A program made the position numbers and the translations under genes. Below, in pieces: positions 10,150 through 22,314 of a stretch of 64,000 nucleotides of DNA (its first letter is position 1; each line of letters opens with the position of its first letter). Under the pieces are notes generated by a model. That model was not told where the DNA came from and made no database searches. It saw nothing but the letters and a program-made list of their open reading frames with translations. This stretch comes from Platanthera guangdongensis (lineage: Eukaryota; Streptophyta; Magnoliopsida; Asparagales; Orchidaceae): NCBI GenBank assembly GCA_039583875.1, contig CM077166.1, forward strand, positions 86,426,564 through 86,490,563, read 5' to 3'.

Positions 10150-12268
10150 TTAGTGGGCTTCTCTGCACACCATATCCCGGATATCTCCAACTGCGGGGAT
10201 GCAAAACCTGCCACGATACTTCAAGGTACCCGCATCATCTATAGAGAAATCTGGTAGTTCACCTTTTTCAGCTCGAAGATACAAATGCAGAAGATCGGGA
10301 TCATCCTTCTGATGTAGTCTCGTATGTGCAATCCACGAAGGTTCTGCCACTATCAAACTACTCTGTGAATCGCAGCTTCCCCCAGAAATGTCCATCAAAA
10401 GAAACTCTTCCACTAGACGCTCGGCGGAGAGATTGAAAATCTTACCTGACTTCTGACTCAGGGCATCAGCCACCACATTTGCCTTGCCCGGATGATACTG
10501 GATTTCAACATCATAGTCGGCCACGTACTCCAACCACCGCCGCTGGCGTAGATTCAATTCTTTCTGGGTGAAGACATACTTCAAACTCTTATGATCCGTG
10601 AAAATCTTGCACTGCGCGCCATATAGAAAATGCCTCCACAACTTCAACGCATAGATCACAGCTGCAAATTCCAGGTCATGCGTAGGTAATTCCTCTCGTG
10701 AGTCTTTAGCTGTCTTGACCCGTACGCAATCACCTTCCCGCCCTGCATCAAAACGCAGCCCAGACCGACATGCGACGCATCCACATATATATCATACTCA
10801 CTACCCTCCGTAGGCAAAGACAAAATTGGAGCCGAACATAGCCTTATTTTTAGTTCCTCAAAAGCCTTCTCACACTCGCCATCCCATATGAAGGCTACAT
10901 TCTTCTGCGTCAACTTGGTCAACGGCGCGGACAAGGTAGAGAAGCCTTCTACAACTCTTCTATAATAACCAGCCAAACCCAAGAAGCTTTTGATCTCTTT
11001 GGGAGTAACAGGTCTCGCCCATTCCATAACAGCAACGATCTTTTCTGGGTCCACTGATATCCCCTTCTTATTAATCACGTGGCCTAGAAAATAAACTTGA
11101 GGCAACCAAAATTCGCATTTGCTCAGCTTGGCATATAACTTATGGTTTCTCAGGGTCTCCAGGACTAGACGCAAATGCCGATCATGCTCCTCCGCATCTT
11201 TAAAATACACCAAAACATCATCTATAAAGACAATTACAAACTTATCTAGAAAGTCCTTGAAAACTCTGTTCATCAAATCCATAAAAGCTGAGGGCGCATT
11301 AGTCAAACCAAATGACATAACCAAAAACTCAAAATGCCCATGACGAGAGCGGAACGCCGTCCGCGGAACATCTGACTCTCGAATCTTCAACTGGTGATAG
11401 CCCGATCGAAGATCAATTTTTGAAAACACGGAGCTACCACGCAGTTGATCAAACAAATCGTCGATTCGCGGCAAAGGGTACCTGTTCTTAATAGTAACCT
11501 TGTTCAGCTCTCTATAGTCGATGCATAACCTCATCGACCCATCTTTATTTTTAACGAACAGCACTGGTGCACCCCAAGGCGAAGAACTCGGCCTTATGAA
11601 GCCTTTTGCCAACAACTCATCCAGCAGAATTCGCAACTCTTCCAGCTCTCGCGGGGCCATCCGGTACGGCTCCTTTACAACAGGACGCATGCCTGGCTCC
11701 AAATCTATCACAAACTCGACATCTCGATCGGGTGGAAGACCGGGGAGATCGTCAGGAAACACATCTGAGAAGTCACACACCACAGGAATCTCTTCCAAAC
11801 GGGGCACACTAACAATCGTCCCTACCAGAGAGACCACACAGGCAAAACAGCCAGAATTAAGCAACTTCCGAGCACGCACTGCAGAAATGAGTAGGGACTC
11901 CTGGAGGGAATACCCATAAACGCTCCCTGGCTGACCGTTGTCTTTGACGAAGTCCAAGCGCTTACCCTTGCACTGGATCACAGCATCGTACCTTGACAAC
12001 CAGTCCATGCCCAAAATAACATCGAAGTCCTCCAGGTCAATCACCTTCAGATCTTCCTTAGCTAGAAAATCTCCCAACAAAATCGGACAATAGAGGACAC
12101 CCAGGTCCGTAACCACAGAGTCATCGGAGGGGAACTTAACGCAGAAGGCACCACCAACATGATCTAGGCCCAAACTAAACCGCTCCACGAAGGCACTACC
12201 CACAAACGAGTGGGTAGCGCCGAAATCGAAGAGAACGCGGGCCCAGCGGTTCTTTACCCTAAATCGTC
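10150..12268 (-). pseudogene. Element B protease, reverse transcriptase and RNase H
   Basis: Polyprotein middle part beginning at the second exon (12268). Protease: [11 protein letters not shown], where the usual Ser after the catalytic Asp is Phe, then [79 protein letters not shown] and [10 protein letters not shown], so both catalytic Asp regions are intact. RNase [11 protein letters not shown], then after a one-base loss near 10680 LEF-equivalent, [11 protein letters not shown] and [11 protein letters not shown], and [16 protein letters not shown] to ADALSQK. The loss near 10680 is the only frame break between protease and RNase H. Confidence 0.93.
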
Positions 12269-12363
12269 CTACGAATTGCACACGCATGTAAGGCAACAAG
12301 CGCTAAAACGAAAACTACAACCAAAAAAGGGAATGTAACGAAACGACTGGGGAGGAGTCGAAC
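12269..12363 (-). other. Putative gag-pol intron of element B
   Basis: A 95-bp segment with donor TCAG|GTTCGA and acceptor TTCGTAG|GACG. The flanking codons are Gln-Val-Ile-Ser-Gly before and Arg-Phe-Arg-Val after. Both sites lie after the first base of the Gly codon, so removal fuses gag to protease in frame. Without splicing the gag frame stops at a TAG that is the acceptor itself (12269-12271). Same site and near-identical length as in A and E. Confidence 0.65.
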
Positions 12364-13586
12364 CTGAGATAACCTGGGTCGAGGTCTTCGCTTCGTCTGC
12401 CGAAAGCACGTTCAGCTTCCCCTTTCCTTTATCCATTTGCTGAGGCAGTGGGAGAGCCTGGAGGGGAACTGGCTGCAGAACAGGCTGGAGCTGTGGGCAC
12501 CTGGTCTTGAGATGACCCTTCTGTCCACAATGAAAACAGACTTTATCCTTTAACCAGCATCGGGCAACTTCATGCCCCTTCCTCCCACACAAAGCACACA
12601 CCAAGTCTCCCATGGAAACACCCTGAATCCGTGCATCGGTTCCTTCTTCTGCGCTCCCAACCTTTTGAAACACTTCTCAAAGGGGTGGCTTGGCCGGCCA
12701 CAAAAACTACAATCCTCTTTGATCTTCTTTCTCGAGACATCATCAGGTTCCTGAGGGCTCTTCCCTCCACCGGACTTCCGCTTATCCTTCCTCAACTGCT
12801 GGCCTCTATTCTTGGCATTCTCGATGGCCTCAACCCTCAAGGCAGCTTCAACCACGCTGGCATAACTGGCTGCTCGGTAGGCATTCGCTAACTGCTGAAT
12901 GTTGCTTCTTAGTCCACCCAGAAATCGCTTAACTCGGTCTGCCTCAACACTCACCAGACCAGGAGCAAACTGAATCAACTTACTAAACTCAATCTCATAC
13001 TCACTAACCGAGAGTTTCCTCTGCTTTAAATGAAGAAAGTCATTCATTAGCCGGTCCCGCTCGATTGAAGGCAGAAACTTACTTAACAACATCACCTTAA
13101 ATGACTCCCAAGTACAGCCTGCCACCAAGCTCTCTTTCTCCCTCAGCCACCAATTCTTTGCTAAGACCTTGAGCTGGTAGGCAGCGAGCATCACTCTCTG
13201 ATCGTCCATAATCCCTGAGTAAGAGAACATCTCCTCAATGGTAATCAGCCAGTCTTCCAAAATCATAAATCTGCCTGCCCATCATAGGTAGGGGGCCTAA
13301 GCCGCTGAAACTGGGATATGAACGTCATCTCCGGGGGCACCACAACCAAAGGCACGGGAGGAGCAGGAGGGGCAGGAACAGCTACCCCCTCAGCGGGGTC
13401 CTGAGCTCTCGGGGTCTGTCCCGCCACCACTGCTACAAGGGACTGAATCTGAGCCTGCATAGCCACTACCTGCCTCGATAATGCCTCATTACTCAGCCGC
13501 AGGCTTTCTACCAACGCATCGCTCTGCCCTCCTGACGTCTCACCCTCGGATTGGGGGGTCGATCTCGTCGCAGGACGTCTCGCCAT
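12364..13586 (-). pseudogene. Element B gag with three zinc knuckles
   Basis: Capsid/nucleocapsid protein. It starts at 13586 (MARRPATRSTPQ) with a Pro/Val-rich N-terminus ending RPPTYDG. After a one-base frameshift near 13266 the conserved capsid domain follows: LEDWLITIEEMF, WWLREKESL, FKVMLLSKFLP, LKQRKLSVSEYEIEFSKL. Three CCHC knuckles follow: CSFCGRPSHPFEKC (about 12690), CALCGRKGHEVARC and CFHCGQKGHLKTRC (about 12500-12600), with a second frameshift between the first and second. It ends STQVISG at the intron donor. F also has three knuckle positions, two of them damaged, so three knuckles are a trait of this family. Confidence 0.92.
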
Positions 13587-14257
13587 CCTATAATCACACC
13601 AGCTTTAGACAAAACCTAGCCCAACAGCTAGAACAAAACTACCCAGTACAGACAAACACACTTAAATATGAACTTCAACTGCAAAACTTGCTCTGGGAGT
13701 TGTTTTTACCATGATGATGTTATGCTTGACCTGAGATGGTTCACCGCCATCATACTAACTCATGTGCCTAAACCATGAATGCATGTATTTGTATTCTTTT
13801 TGACTCAAAAACCATGTGTGTACATATGTCATCTTGCAAATCTTTAGCTTGGCATGTTGTGCTTATGAAATGTTATGTTATGCATGATGTGCTATGCATT
13901 CTAAAAAAAAGCCTTAATGCATGCCATGGGCGACGTACACATGAAAATGTTATGCATCCCATACTACATAACATTCCCATGCAACGAAGAAAGAAAACAT
14001 GCTAGTCGCATTCATGTGGTGAGGTTATGCATCCCATACTACATAACCCTCACATATTGCCTCCTATGGTGGATCCATATACAAACACATATTATGCATC
14101 CCATACTACATAATATGCCCTGTATACTTCTTTATGCTCATGAGTGTAGTGTTCGTGCTTCGGCCAAGACGTGCTGATGACATATCGGTGTGTGTATGGT
14201 ATGACGCTAACCACTAATGCAAACAGGGGAAAGGTTGCCCGACCTTTTGTCAAGCAA
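13587..14257 (-). other. 5' leader of element B with three stem-loops
   Basis: Untranslated leader between PBS and gag. Three copies of a 21-bp sequence start at 13951, 14026 and 14093, spaced 75 and 67 bp. Each is a hairpin with the same 12-base loop CATCCCATACTA and a different but self-complementary stem: AATGTTATG/CATAACATT; GTGAGGTTATG with CATAAC, a one-base bulge, then CTCAC; and CATATTATG/CATAATATG. No protein-coding frame of note. Confidence 0.8.
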
Positions 14258-14273
14258 CCTCCCTCTGATACCA
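14258..14273 (-). other. Primer binding site of element B (initiator tRNA-Met type)
   Basis: Minus strand TGGTATCAGAGGGAGG, two bases from the 5' LTR. The first 11 bases match the usual initiator tRNA-Met PBS; positions 12-13 are GG instead of CC, then AGG matches again. Element D has the identical 16-base PBS. Confidence 0.85.
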
Positions 14274-15633
14274 ACTGTCACAACCCGCATTTTCTCAACG
14301 ATGAAATCGTATCAGAGAAAGAGAAAACACGTGCCGTGATGCCACGTCGTGCAGGGGATAACTGCACACGCTCAGGCAAAACTCCAGACCTTATATTTTA
14401 AGGAAAATCGTTGATTAAATATGAAAGAAAATCAGTTATGTTGAATGGTCGTATCCCTTGGCACGATGGATCAGTTAGTCCACAATTAAAATTATATTTA
14501 TACGCAGCAGAAAATACTTTGGTTCAATTAAGTTGACACCCTAAATGAGCATAAGTGTCCACGAGGGATGACTCATGGTATGCACAACTCTAAGGTGTTT
14601 TACGCTGGGGAAAAATAGTGTCTTTGTTTTAGAAACATGTTATGCATGAGGTACATATAATAATGCTTGTAGATTTTAAAATATCTAACATGCAACCTAG
14701 CATAAATCCTTCCCAGAAGCAAGTAACCAACCATAGATAGGCAAAAACAGCAGTTTACGTTCATACCCAGCATCGCAAGAAGCCACCAGTGCGCGCCAAC
14801 AACCTGACACGAACCCACTGGTGAGTATGTATGTCTATACAAAAAGTTAAAGAACTACCTCACAAAATCGGGGGTCCGCTATCTCAGCTACCCAAGAGGC
14901 CACCAACCAGCCCCTCCAAAAGGACTAGCCGCTAAACTAGCTACAACCTGGACCTGAGGCATTCAAGAAAAGAACACCTCAGCAAGAAAATAATCAAAAG
15001 GTAAATAGAGCAATAGATTAATAAGCAAATAAGAAGAAGGGTTTACCAATCCGGCAACAAACTGCTATAAGCAAAAGAAAAGGCATGACGGTAAGAAAAG
15101 AGCGCTATCTAAAGCACAGCAAAGCACACCCAGTGCGGGAAATAACAACAATATGCCCCACCAAAAGAGTCTGCAACAACAACAAGACGTATACATGTAT
15201 GCCAAAAGAAAAAGAAAGCATAAATAGGAAAGGGACTAACAGTCCTAACACGTGGGTGAGTGGCAGTGGTCAAAACATGGATCTGAATACGTAACCAAAA
15301 CCAGATCCAAAAAGGGGCTAAGGGGTCAAATAGTGGCAGCACTAGGGTCCCACACACGCCAACCCAAACCGGGGCAAAAGGCGGTGGCCACAGCTCACCA
15401 CATAAAACCACCCCTCCAGAGGCCACCAAAACTCCACCACCTGCCACAACCCAAGAGTCGGCGAGCAAAAATTAGCCGAACACCCAATACCCCCTTCTAA
15501 GGAAGAGTCACACTAACAATCCTAAGAAACACACGAACCAAAGGCAAAAATGTCGGGTCCAACCGACGCGGCCTTGCACGCCTAACCCGAACCAACCCCG
15601 AGTCTTCCTGACCCCAAAACAAGCGCAGCACCC

Positions 15634-16226
15634 AGTGTCGACACGATATGTCGACACCACGACAAGCTGGTGTCGACACAAGGTGTCGACACAACCGTTG
15701 CCGGTGTCGACACCACTGCGGTCGGTGTCGACATAAGGTGTCGACACTAACGATGCTGGTGTCGACTCCAAGTGTCGACACCACTACGGCCGGTGTCGAC
15801 ACAAGGTGTCGACACTACCGCTGCTGGTGTCGACACCAAGTGTCGACACCACTGCGGCCGTTGTCGACACAAGGTGTCGACACTACCGCTGCTGGTGTCG
15901 ACTCCAAGTGTCGACACCACTGCGGCCGGTGTCGACACAAGGTGTCGACACTACCGCTGCTGGTGTCGACACCAAGTGTCGACAACACTGCGGCTGGTGT
16001 CGACACAAGGTGTCGACACTACCATTGTTGGTGTCGACACCAAGTGTCGACACCACTGCGGCCGGTGTCGACACAAGGTATCGACACAACCGCTACTGGT
16101 GTCGACACCAAGTGTCGACACCATTGCGGCCGGTGTCGACACAAAGTGTCGACACTACCGCTGCTGGTTTTGACACCAAGTGTCGACACCACGACTGGCC
16201 GGTGTCGACACAAATGTGTCGACACC
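15634..16226. repeat. 34-bp tandem array with GTGTCGACAC cores (B 5' LTR)
   Basis: About 17 monomers of the same two alternating 34-bp types as at 7766-8378. Some units are shortened or changed, for example near 15700-15735, so the two LTR arrays have changed independently since insertion. Confidence 0.94.
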
Positions 16227-16793
16227 CCGACTGGCTACAGGCGCCAGACCTAGCAAAAAACCAAAACGAGAACGAGGCCTCTCTCTAGAATTTCATCATC
16301 CATCGGCAATAGCAACTACTCGACATGAACTGAACCAAATCCGTCCCTATTAGACACAATCTCTCAGGAAAACTGAGATTTAACTGGAACTTCTCTACAC
16401 TAACCACGGTATGATCGGGAACGAACCCTAGCGTACACCTAAGATCTAAGCAGGAGAGAGATAAAATTTAATCAAGAAGAGGACAAAGATCAACTTTGGC
16501 AAGGATGAGGGAACATCACTTGCCTCAATACCAGAAAAGCTTGGTCGGCGACTTCCCCAACTCTCGGATCCAGCCGCAGAGCACCAAGCCGAGGAATAGA
16601 AAGAATGCAGATCCAGGCGAGAGCAATCCAGATCCACTCACGAAATCGAATTTCGACCGCTAAAGCTCCAGGAATCGGCGTACGAAGGCTAGGGTAGTCC
16701 GGCGGTTCTCTTCCTCTCGTACAGGCGGCAGCTCCTTCCAAAGGGAAAATGAAACAAAAGCACTGAACCGATCCCTAATTTCTAACCTAAGTC

Positions 16794-16801
16794 TATATAT
16801 A
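16794..16801 (-). promoter_or_regulatory. TATA box of element B 5' LTR
   Basis: TATATATA followed by GAC on the minus strand, about 400 bp into the LTR from its minus-strand start. The equivalent is missing from the deleted 3' LTR. Confidence 0.6.
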
Positions 16802-17197
16802 GGCACCAGTTTTAATAATAAACAATCAATATATTAATTACTTACACTCAATATCAAAACGACACGAGACCCGAAACATCTCGGAAAATTGACGAAATTC
16901 ACTTCGCCGCTAAAAACCCACGCTAGGAACACAACTACGAAGTCGAAATTAGCATTCGACGAACAAAACACGGGATATCCCCACCCGAAGCCAAAAACAC
17001 AAGCATTCCCTAAGAGGCCCAACCGAGTCATCAAACGGACTCCGGCTAGCTGGGGAATGTTGCTAACAGGCTACAAATAGGCTACACAAGGAACCCTAAG
17101 AGCTAAGACCACGCTCTACAACGGCAAAGAGCCGGAAATACGCCATCGTAACACCCGCCAAAGATCAAAAAAACACGGAAAAACCGGGGGCATTACA

Positions 17198-17933
17198 TCT
17201 TCCTCCTCTGAAGTCCAGCCTCCTTCTATTGCTTGGACCAGCTTTCATCACATCTTCCGCAGGCCTCTTACCACTACTCAAGTGATCCGCCTCCAATCTC
17301 TTCGCCATGTCAATAATCTCCTCCAAGCTAGCGTCCGTTATAAACAAAAGGGCATGCCTTAGGGGATCTCGCAGCCCTTTGTAGAAGTGTTTGGCGTATC
17401 CTCTATCATCCAGGTCATATGAGTCTGCGAACCTTGCGAGATGCTGGAACTCTCGCTGGTATTCCGTAACTGTTTTTGATCCCTGCTTTAGAAGTAGAAA
17501 CCTCTGCTCGAGCACATCTCGAGCCGATGTAAGAATGAAGTGCTCCAAGAAGACACCGGAGAACTCGCTCCAACTTATCTCGGTATACACTCGTCCTTGG
17601 AACGTGGAACCCATAAGTGACTTCCACCACCTCTTAGCATGTAGATACAAGACGGATACCGCCAATGATGTAGCCATGTTGGCCGGGCAACAGATCCCCA
17701 CCAATAGATCTTGGACAGTGTCATGCCATTCCTCTGTGCGTACGGCCGACTCCGTCCCGAGGTAGGCGGGAGGGGAGAGAGCCCGAAAGGTGCTCAGCCA
17801 ATTAGAACCCGGAGCCTGTTGTTGAACCGGAGACTGCTGTGCCCTAAAGGCATCCACGATGGTGGTGAGCGTCTGCCCCAACTCGGATTGTTAAAAGTGA
17901 GTGGGTATGGAAGGGGCAAGAGTAACCCCCCAT
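17198..17933 (-). pseudogene. Element A gag, N-terminal and capsid part
   Basis: First part of A's Gag, cut at 17198 by element B. The likely start is the ATG at 17931-17933, as in E. A one-base insertion and a TAA in place of CAA near 17890 break the first 15 codons. The capsid domain then reads clearly: NWLSTFRALSPPAYLGTES, EEWHDTVQDLLVG, KRWWKSLMGSTFQGR, FILTSARDVLEQRFLLLKQG, VTEYQREFQHLARFADSY and YAKHFYKGLRDPLR. It closely matches E gag at 62398-63049. The leader 17934-18131 holds no other feature I can recognise. Confidence 0.9.
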
Positions 17934-18131
17934 CGGCTCAACATGAACTGGAATCTACACGTAGAACACAAACTTATGGTCAGGTTGGTTAATCTTAATG
18001 TCAAAGTTGGACAACATAGTGTGAGTTACATATGGGCACACCACTGCTTCCGCTAAGTCAGTTTGTCCCCAAACAGACTAATCGAGCGGGGGTGACACCA
18101 TTGTTGAATGACTTCTTGAGTTGAGGATCAT

Positions 18132-18146
18132 GGCAAACTGATACCA
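18132..18146 (-). other. Primer binding site of element A
   Basis: Minus strand TGGTATCAGTTTGCC, two bases from the LTR end. Only the first nine bases match initiator tRNA-Met. Element E has the same 15 bases at 62055-62069, so this short match is a family trait rather than decay. Confidence 0.7.
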
Positions 18147-20789
18147 TTTGTATGACCCCCCTCCCGGTTCCCAAAACACGGTACGAAGGGGGTCTTATGC
18201 CCGAAAAAGCCGCCTTGCGGAAGCATTAGCAGACGGGCTAACTTGTACCACAAGATGCCTATTCCACCGGCTACAACCAATATCAATATATACATGCCAA
18301 CCGAACCATAATATAAAGAGTGTGAGAAGTCAAATCCACACAAACCATATATATCCAAATACATCAAATAAGAGAAGCTAACACATGCTTCTGCAATATG
18401 AGAGTACAACTATAAAAATTTTCCCAAACGGGTTATATCAGAATCTCACAACACTCACATCCGTAACCTACGGTAGGGACGGTACCGTCACTTCAAGCCC
18501 TGTCGTCCTGGCCTGGCTGTGCTGCTGCAAAGTCTGCGGCTGCTCTACCTATGGGGTGACCTCCTAAAAAGGAAGACGTAGCAACCGTTAGTCGAAAAGA
18601 CTAAGTGGCTTCACATACGGTCCCCCGGCAACTCCTCGGCACCGGGAGGAGAACGAAACTAGGGTACAAGTATAATAAATAGTATAACAGGTACAAGCAG
18701 GTGGTAATGGTACAATAAGATTAATAGCATTATATTCTAGCAGCTCTACATAAACAATAATAGACTATCAAGTACATGTGTCTACAGCAGGAAAGTAACT
18801 TAACTTATAAGGATGCCCATACAAGCTTATAAGTTAAGGATCGGGTTACATAAAAGTAACTCATCATATAAGAGTGACCATACAACCTTATACGATGAGG
18901 ATCTTATTGTGCAATGATATGAAATGGTATGTATGTTATGCTATGACTCACCCATGATCACACCCATGCAATTGCTATGTCGACACAGACTATAGTTCCT
19001 ACTATTCGAGCAGGTAGCTAACCTCTCAGGCATCAACCGTCGTGGCCAGGCGGTGAGAGTAGAGCGAGCATCGCTACTACTAGGCGGGTATCCACACTAC
19101 TTCACCTAGGCCTCCGTACGCCTCAACGCTAAGAACACAACAGCAGAGCCCATGCGTACTATGGTCCAGCGGGGTCTCGGGTTGTGCACCGAGAACAAAG
19201 CCCGAACTGGCATGGTGTGACCTGGAAGGGGCCTCAGAAGAAAGCATGAGGACACAGCCCAACCGTTCACTTGGCATAGAATGGGCCTCAGGACGTGAAC
19301 ACCGAGGACACAACCCAACTTCCCAAAGTTTAACTGTCAACTCCCTTCGGTGTGACGATCGGCGAGCCCGTAGACCTGCCACACTATCCTTAACCCAGGA
19401 TTACGACACCGCGTGTCGACTCACACAACATGCAAATTCCACATCAGCATGGTATGGAAGGGGCCTCAGAAGTAAGCACGAGGACACAGCCCAACCACCC
19501 ATCTATACCTCATCTCAACACTAACCCAACTAGTGACGGTCAACACTGCACTTACATCCATCCATAATACTACCCATAGAGAGATTACGCTCTAAGTATT
19601 GGACTACTAAATTTCATTCCAACCCTCAAATATACTCATGGCCATAGTTTATCTTTCTATATGTCATTCCAAATGATTTCAACGTAATATAACATAATGC
19701 ACATAAATAATAGTCTAACAATTTCTAACAAGTCACTTTGTTTAAATAAGCTTGCTTCACAATTCAGTTATATGAAATCCAATTAGCAATCTTCATCATT
19801 CATAGCACTACGGTGGTTAAAATAAAATAGTTTACCAAAATCTCGAGTTCATTTGCAACATCAATTCCACCGAATCCAAATTCATATTATATAAAAACCC
19901 AGGATTTAAGTGCAGAATAAATCTGGACAGCAAATTCAACCGGAGATTCATGAAGCTATATGAAACCGATGAAGACGTGTAACCCCTCGATTGAAAGGTC
20001 TTTTCATGGGCTACAACTTTTATGTTCAGAACACAACACAGATTCAATAGTATCAAACTTTAAATCAGCCTTGAAGTCCACTGCGTACTGAACACAATTT
20101 TTGCATGCAAGATTTATCGGACTTCATGTTCATTCAGACATTCCCGTCGATACAAACTTCGCATGAAGACGTACAATACTCGTTGGAAAGATATTTTCAA
20201 GGGCTTCAACTTTCGTGTTTAGTCGAAAGCCCAGATCTGGCCATGTCACATCAGAAAATGGCCAAGAAATTTACTGCGCGCAGAACACAGATTCTGCACG
20301 CATCTTAAAGAGGAATGAACGGCATCGGTTCATCTTCCTCCTCAAGTCGATCCTCCAAAATCATCTCCAGAAATTCCTCCACCCTTATTCACCCTCATGA
20401 GGCCTTCACTCTTCACGAAGCCATCCCCCATCTTCACATAGAAGGTTGGAGAGGTTGAAGACACGACTAGCCTTAGAGCACAAGCCCTAGGACGGCCTCT
20501 TCCTAGAGAAATCGCCATCTTGCAAGTCTAGACTCTTTTGAGTCGACATCTCGCCTAGGTAACTACATATCTAGCACCAAGGGAGAGGGGAGGAAGCTCA
20601 CCTCATTTCCGGCATTTCCACTATTTCTAGCCATGGATCGTGTAACTCTTCTCGATAGAATCTTCTCCTTCACGGCGGCGGCGGATCTCCTCTAGAATTA
20701 GCAACAGCAACTTCCTTCTCTCCACAATAATTTCTCTCAGAAAATAAGGGATGAAATGATCATGAAAATGGCTAGGGTTTTCATTTCCA

Positions 20790-20797
20790 TTTATATA
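20790..20797 (-). promoter_or_regulatory. TATA box of element A 5' LTR
   Basis: TATATAAA on the minus strand, just downstream of the U3 palindrome array. The same arrangement occurs at 1635-1642. Confidence 0.62.
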
Positions 20798-20805
20798 TGA
20801 AATGT

Positions 20806-21473
20806 GACACGGGTAGGGACACGCAAGTGTCCTTACCTATGTCCTGCTTGGGCAAAAAGGAAACGACAGTTTCAGCGTCGGTTCAACACTCAATACGGGT
20901 AGGGACATGCCCGTGTCCCGACTCGTGTCCACATGCCACGACTGTGTTCCCTGGTCGGGTCCTTCTCTGGATTCATTTCGTCGAACTCAACTCGACACAA
21001 CGATACACGGGTAGGGACACACCCGTGTCATACAATACGTCAATCTCGACACGTACTTCGTCGATCTCTACACGCCTCGTCGAGTTCAACTCAACACAAC
21101 GACACACAGGTAGGGACACGCCCGTGTCTCTACCCGTGTCATACAATTTGTCGATCTCGACACGTAGTTCGTCGATCTCGACACGCTCTGTCGAGTGTAA
21201 CTCGACACACACGGGTAGGGACACGTCCTTGTCGCTACCCATATCATACGATGTCGACTCACCTCATCGATCTCGACACGCCTCGTCGAGTTCAACTAGA
21301 TGCACATTCACACGGGTAGGGACACGCCCGTTTCTCTACCCGTGTCACTTCACACGGGTAGTGACATGCCCGTGTCACTACCCTTGTCCTTATCTGGACA
21401 TACTCGACTCGAATCGAGAGCTTGCCACTCCCACACGGGTAGGGACACGCCCGTGTATCTACCCATGTCCTAT
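20806..21473. repeat. Palindrome array in U3 of element A 5' LTR
   Basis: Hairpin units built from CACGGGTAGGGACACG and its reverse complement, for example near 21108-21141 and 21311-21346, separated by GATCTCGACACG-like spacers. Unit order differs in detail from the array at 1645-2335. Confidence 0.87.
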
Positions 21474-21492
21474 GATTGACTGATTTCCCCTC

Positions 21493-21497
21493 CTCTT
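21493..21497. repeat. Left target-site duplication of element C
   Basis: CTCTT, repeated exactly at 32849-32853. In A's other LTR the empty site is CCTCCTCTTCACATG near 2352, with a single CTCTT. Confidence 0.95.
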
Positions 21498-22275
21498 TGA
21501 TGCTTAAAATCTGATTGTCGCAGTAGGCAAGTGCACCTATCGTTTGTAGTATGACCAAGTATCGTATTTCCCGGGTCTTTTGAGTACTTCTACTCACAAG
21601 GTGGAACTATTAACTTATCTAGTGAAAATTGGTTTTGGTTTTTGTAAAAATGAAGAGAGTTGACTAACGAGAAAATTCACGATTTAGCACTTGATTGGGC
21701 ATTCTTGGGAATCCGATTATAAAAGAAGCGTTCTAATTCTTGAGAATCCGTTTCGATTGGGGTATTGAAAAATACAATAGCAACTCGCTAGAGACAACTA
21801 CCGCCTAATTTTAAAAACATTTGAAACATAATCACTTAAAATTTTAAAGTAATTTAAAATTGCATGAACGATAAATCCCAAATCCAAAAGATTTGATATC
21901 CACAATTCTCAAAGAAGAATATCAAAATCTCTTTATTTCCGAGTGATCTATGACTTTCACGAGCCTCTCGGCTAACTAGACTACCAATCGGATAGCGAAA
22001 TTTTATACACTAGCAATATAAACCCGCCGCCAAATTTTAATCGGAAATAAATCGCAATGAGAAATTCAAAAATTAGAGACGAAAGATTATAATTAAATCT
22101 TCATCCCAATACTAACCAATCAAGTACTAAGAAAGGATTTAGCTACTCATGATAAAGAAAACAACAACAATGAAATAAAAAGTTTGCATTTTCATTAGAA
22201 GGGAAATAACAAAAGTACACAACACAATGAAAATTAAAGCATAAGAGACAACATAAAAGAAACTCTCATACAAGG

Positions 22276-22314
<39 letters not shown>

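Larger units (their letters stand above)
6383..17197 (-). mobile_element. Element B: Ty3/gypsy chromovirus inserted in A's gag
   Basis: Complete minus-strand element: 5' LTR 14276-17197, PBS 14258-14273, leader with stem-loops, gag 12364-13586, intron 12269-12363, protease-RT-RNase H 10150-12268, integrase with chromodomain 8912-10146, PPT 8789-8800, and 3' LTR 6383-8788. LTR ends are TGTCACAACC and GTTACA on the plus strand. About 7 differences in the first 135 LTR bases suggest a younger age than A, which fits its position inside A. A few single-base frameshifts and one stop disable it. Element F is a damaged relative. Confidence 0.93.
14276..17197 (-). repeat. 5' LTR of element B
   Basis: Right LTR copy, 2922 bp, TGTCACAACC to ATTACA on the plus strand. 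It includes the tandem array 15634-16226 and, unlike the left copy, the 16421-16983 segment with the TATA box (16794-16801). In minus-strand reading U3 is 17197-16802, and the tandem array falls downstream of the TATA box, in the transcribed part. Confidence 0.93.
18149..21497 (-). repeat. 5' LTR of element A, main part
   Basis: Starts TGTATGACCCCCC on the plus strand and continues to the CTCTT at 21493-21497, where element C was inserted. The remaining about 100 bp are at 32854-32953. Reassembled length is about 3.45 kb. U5/R side 18149-20790, TATA 20790-20797, palindrome array 20806-21473 in U3. Confidence 0.92.

Noticed and set aside
22280..22312. (CT)n tract as a functional element
   Set aside because: An ordinary microsatellite whose length differs between C's LTRs.
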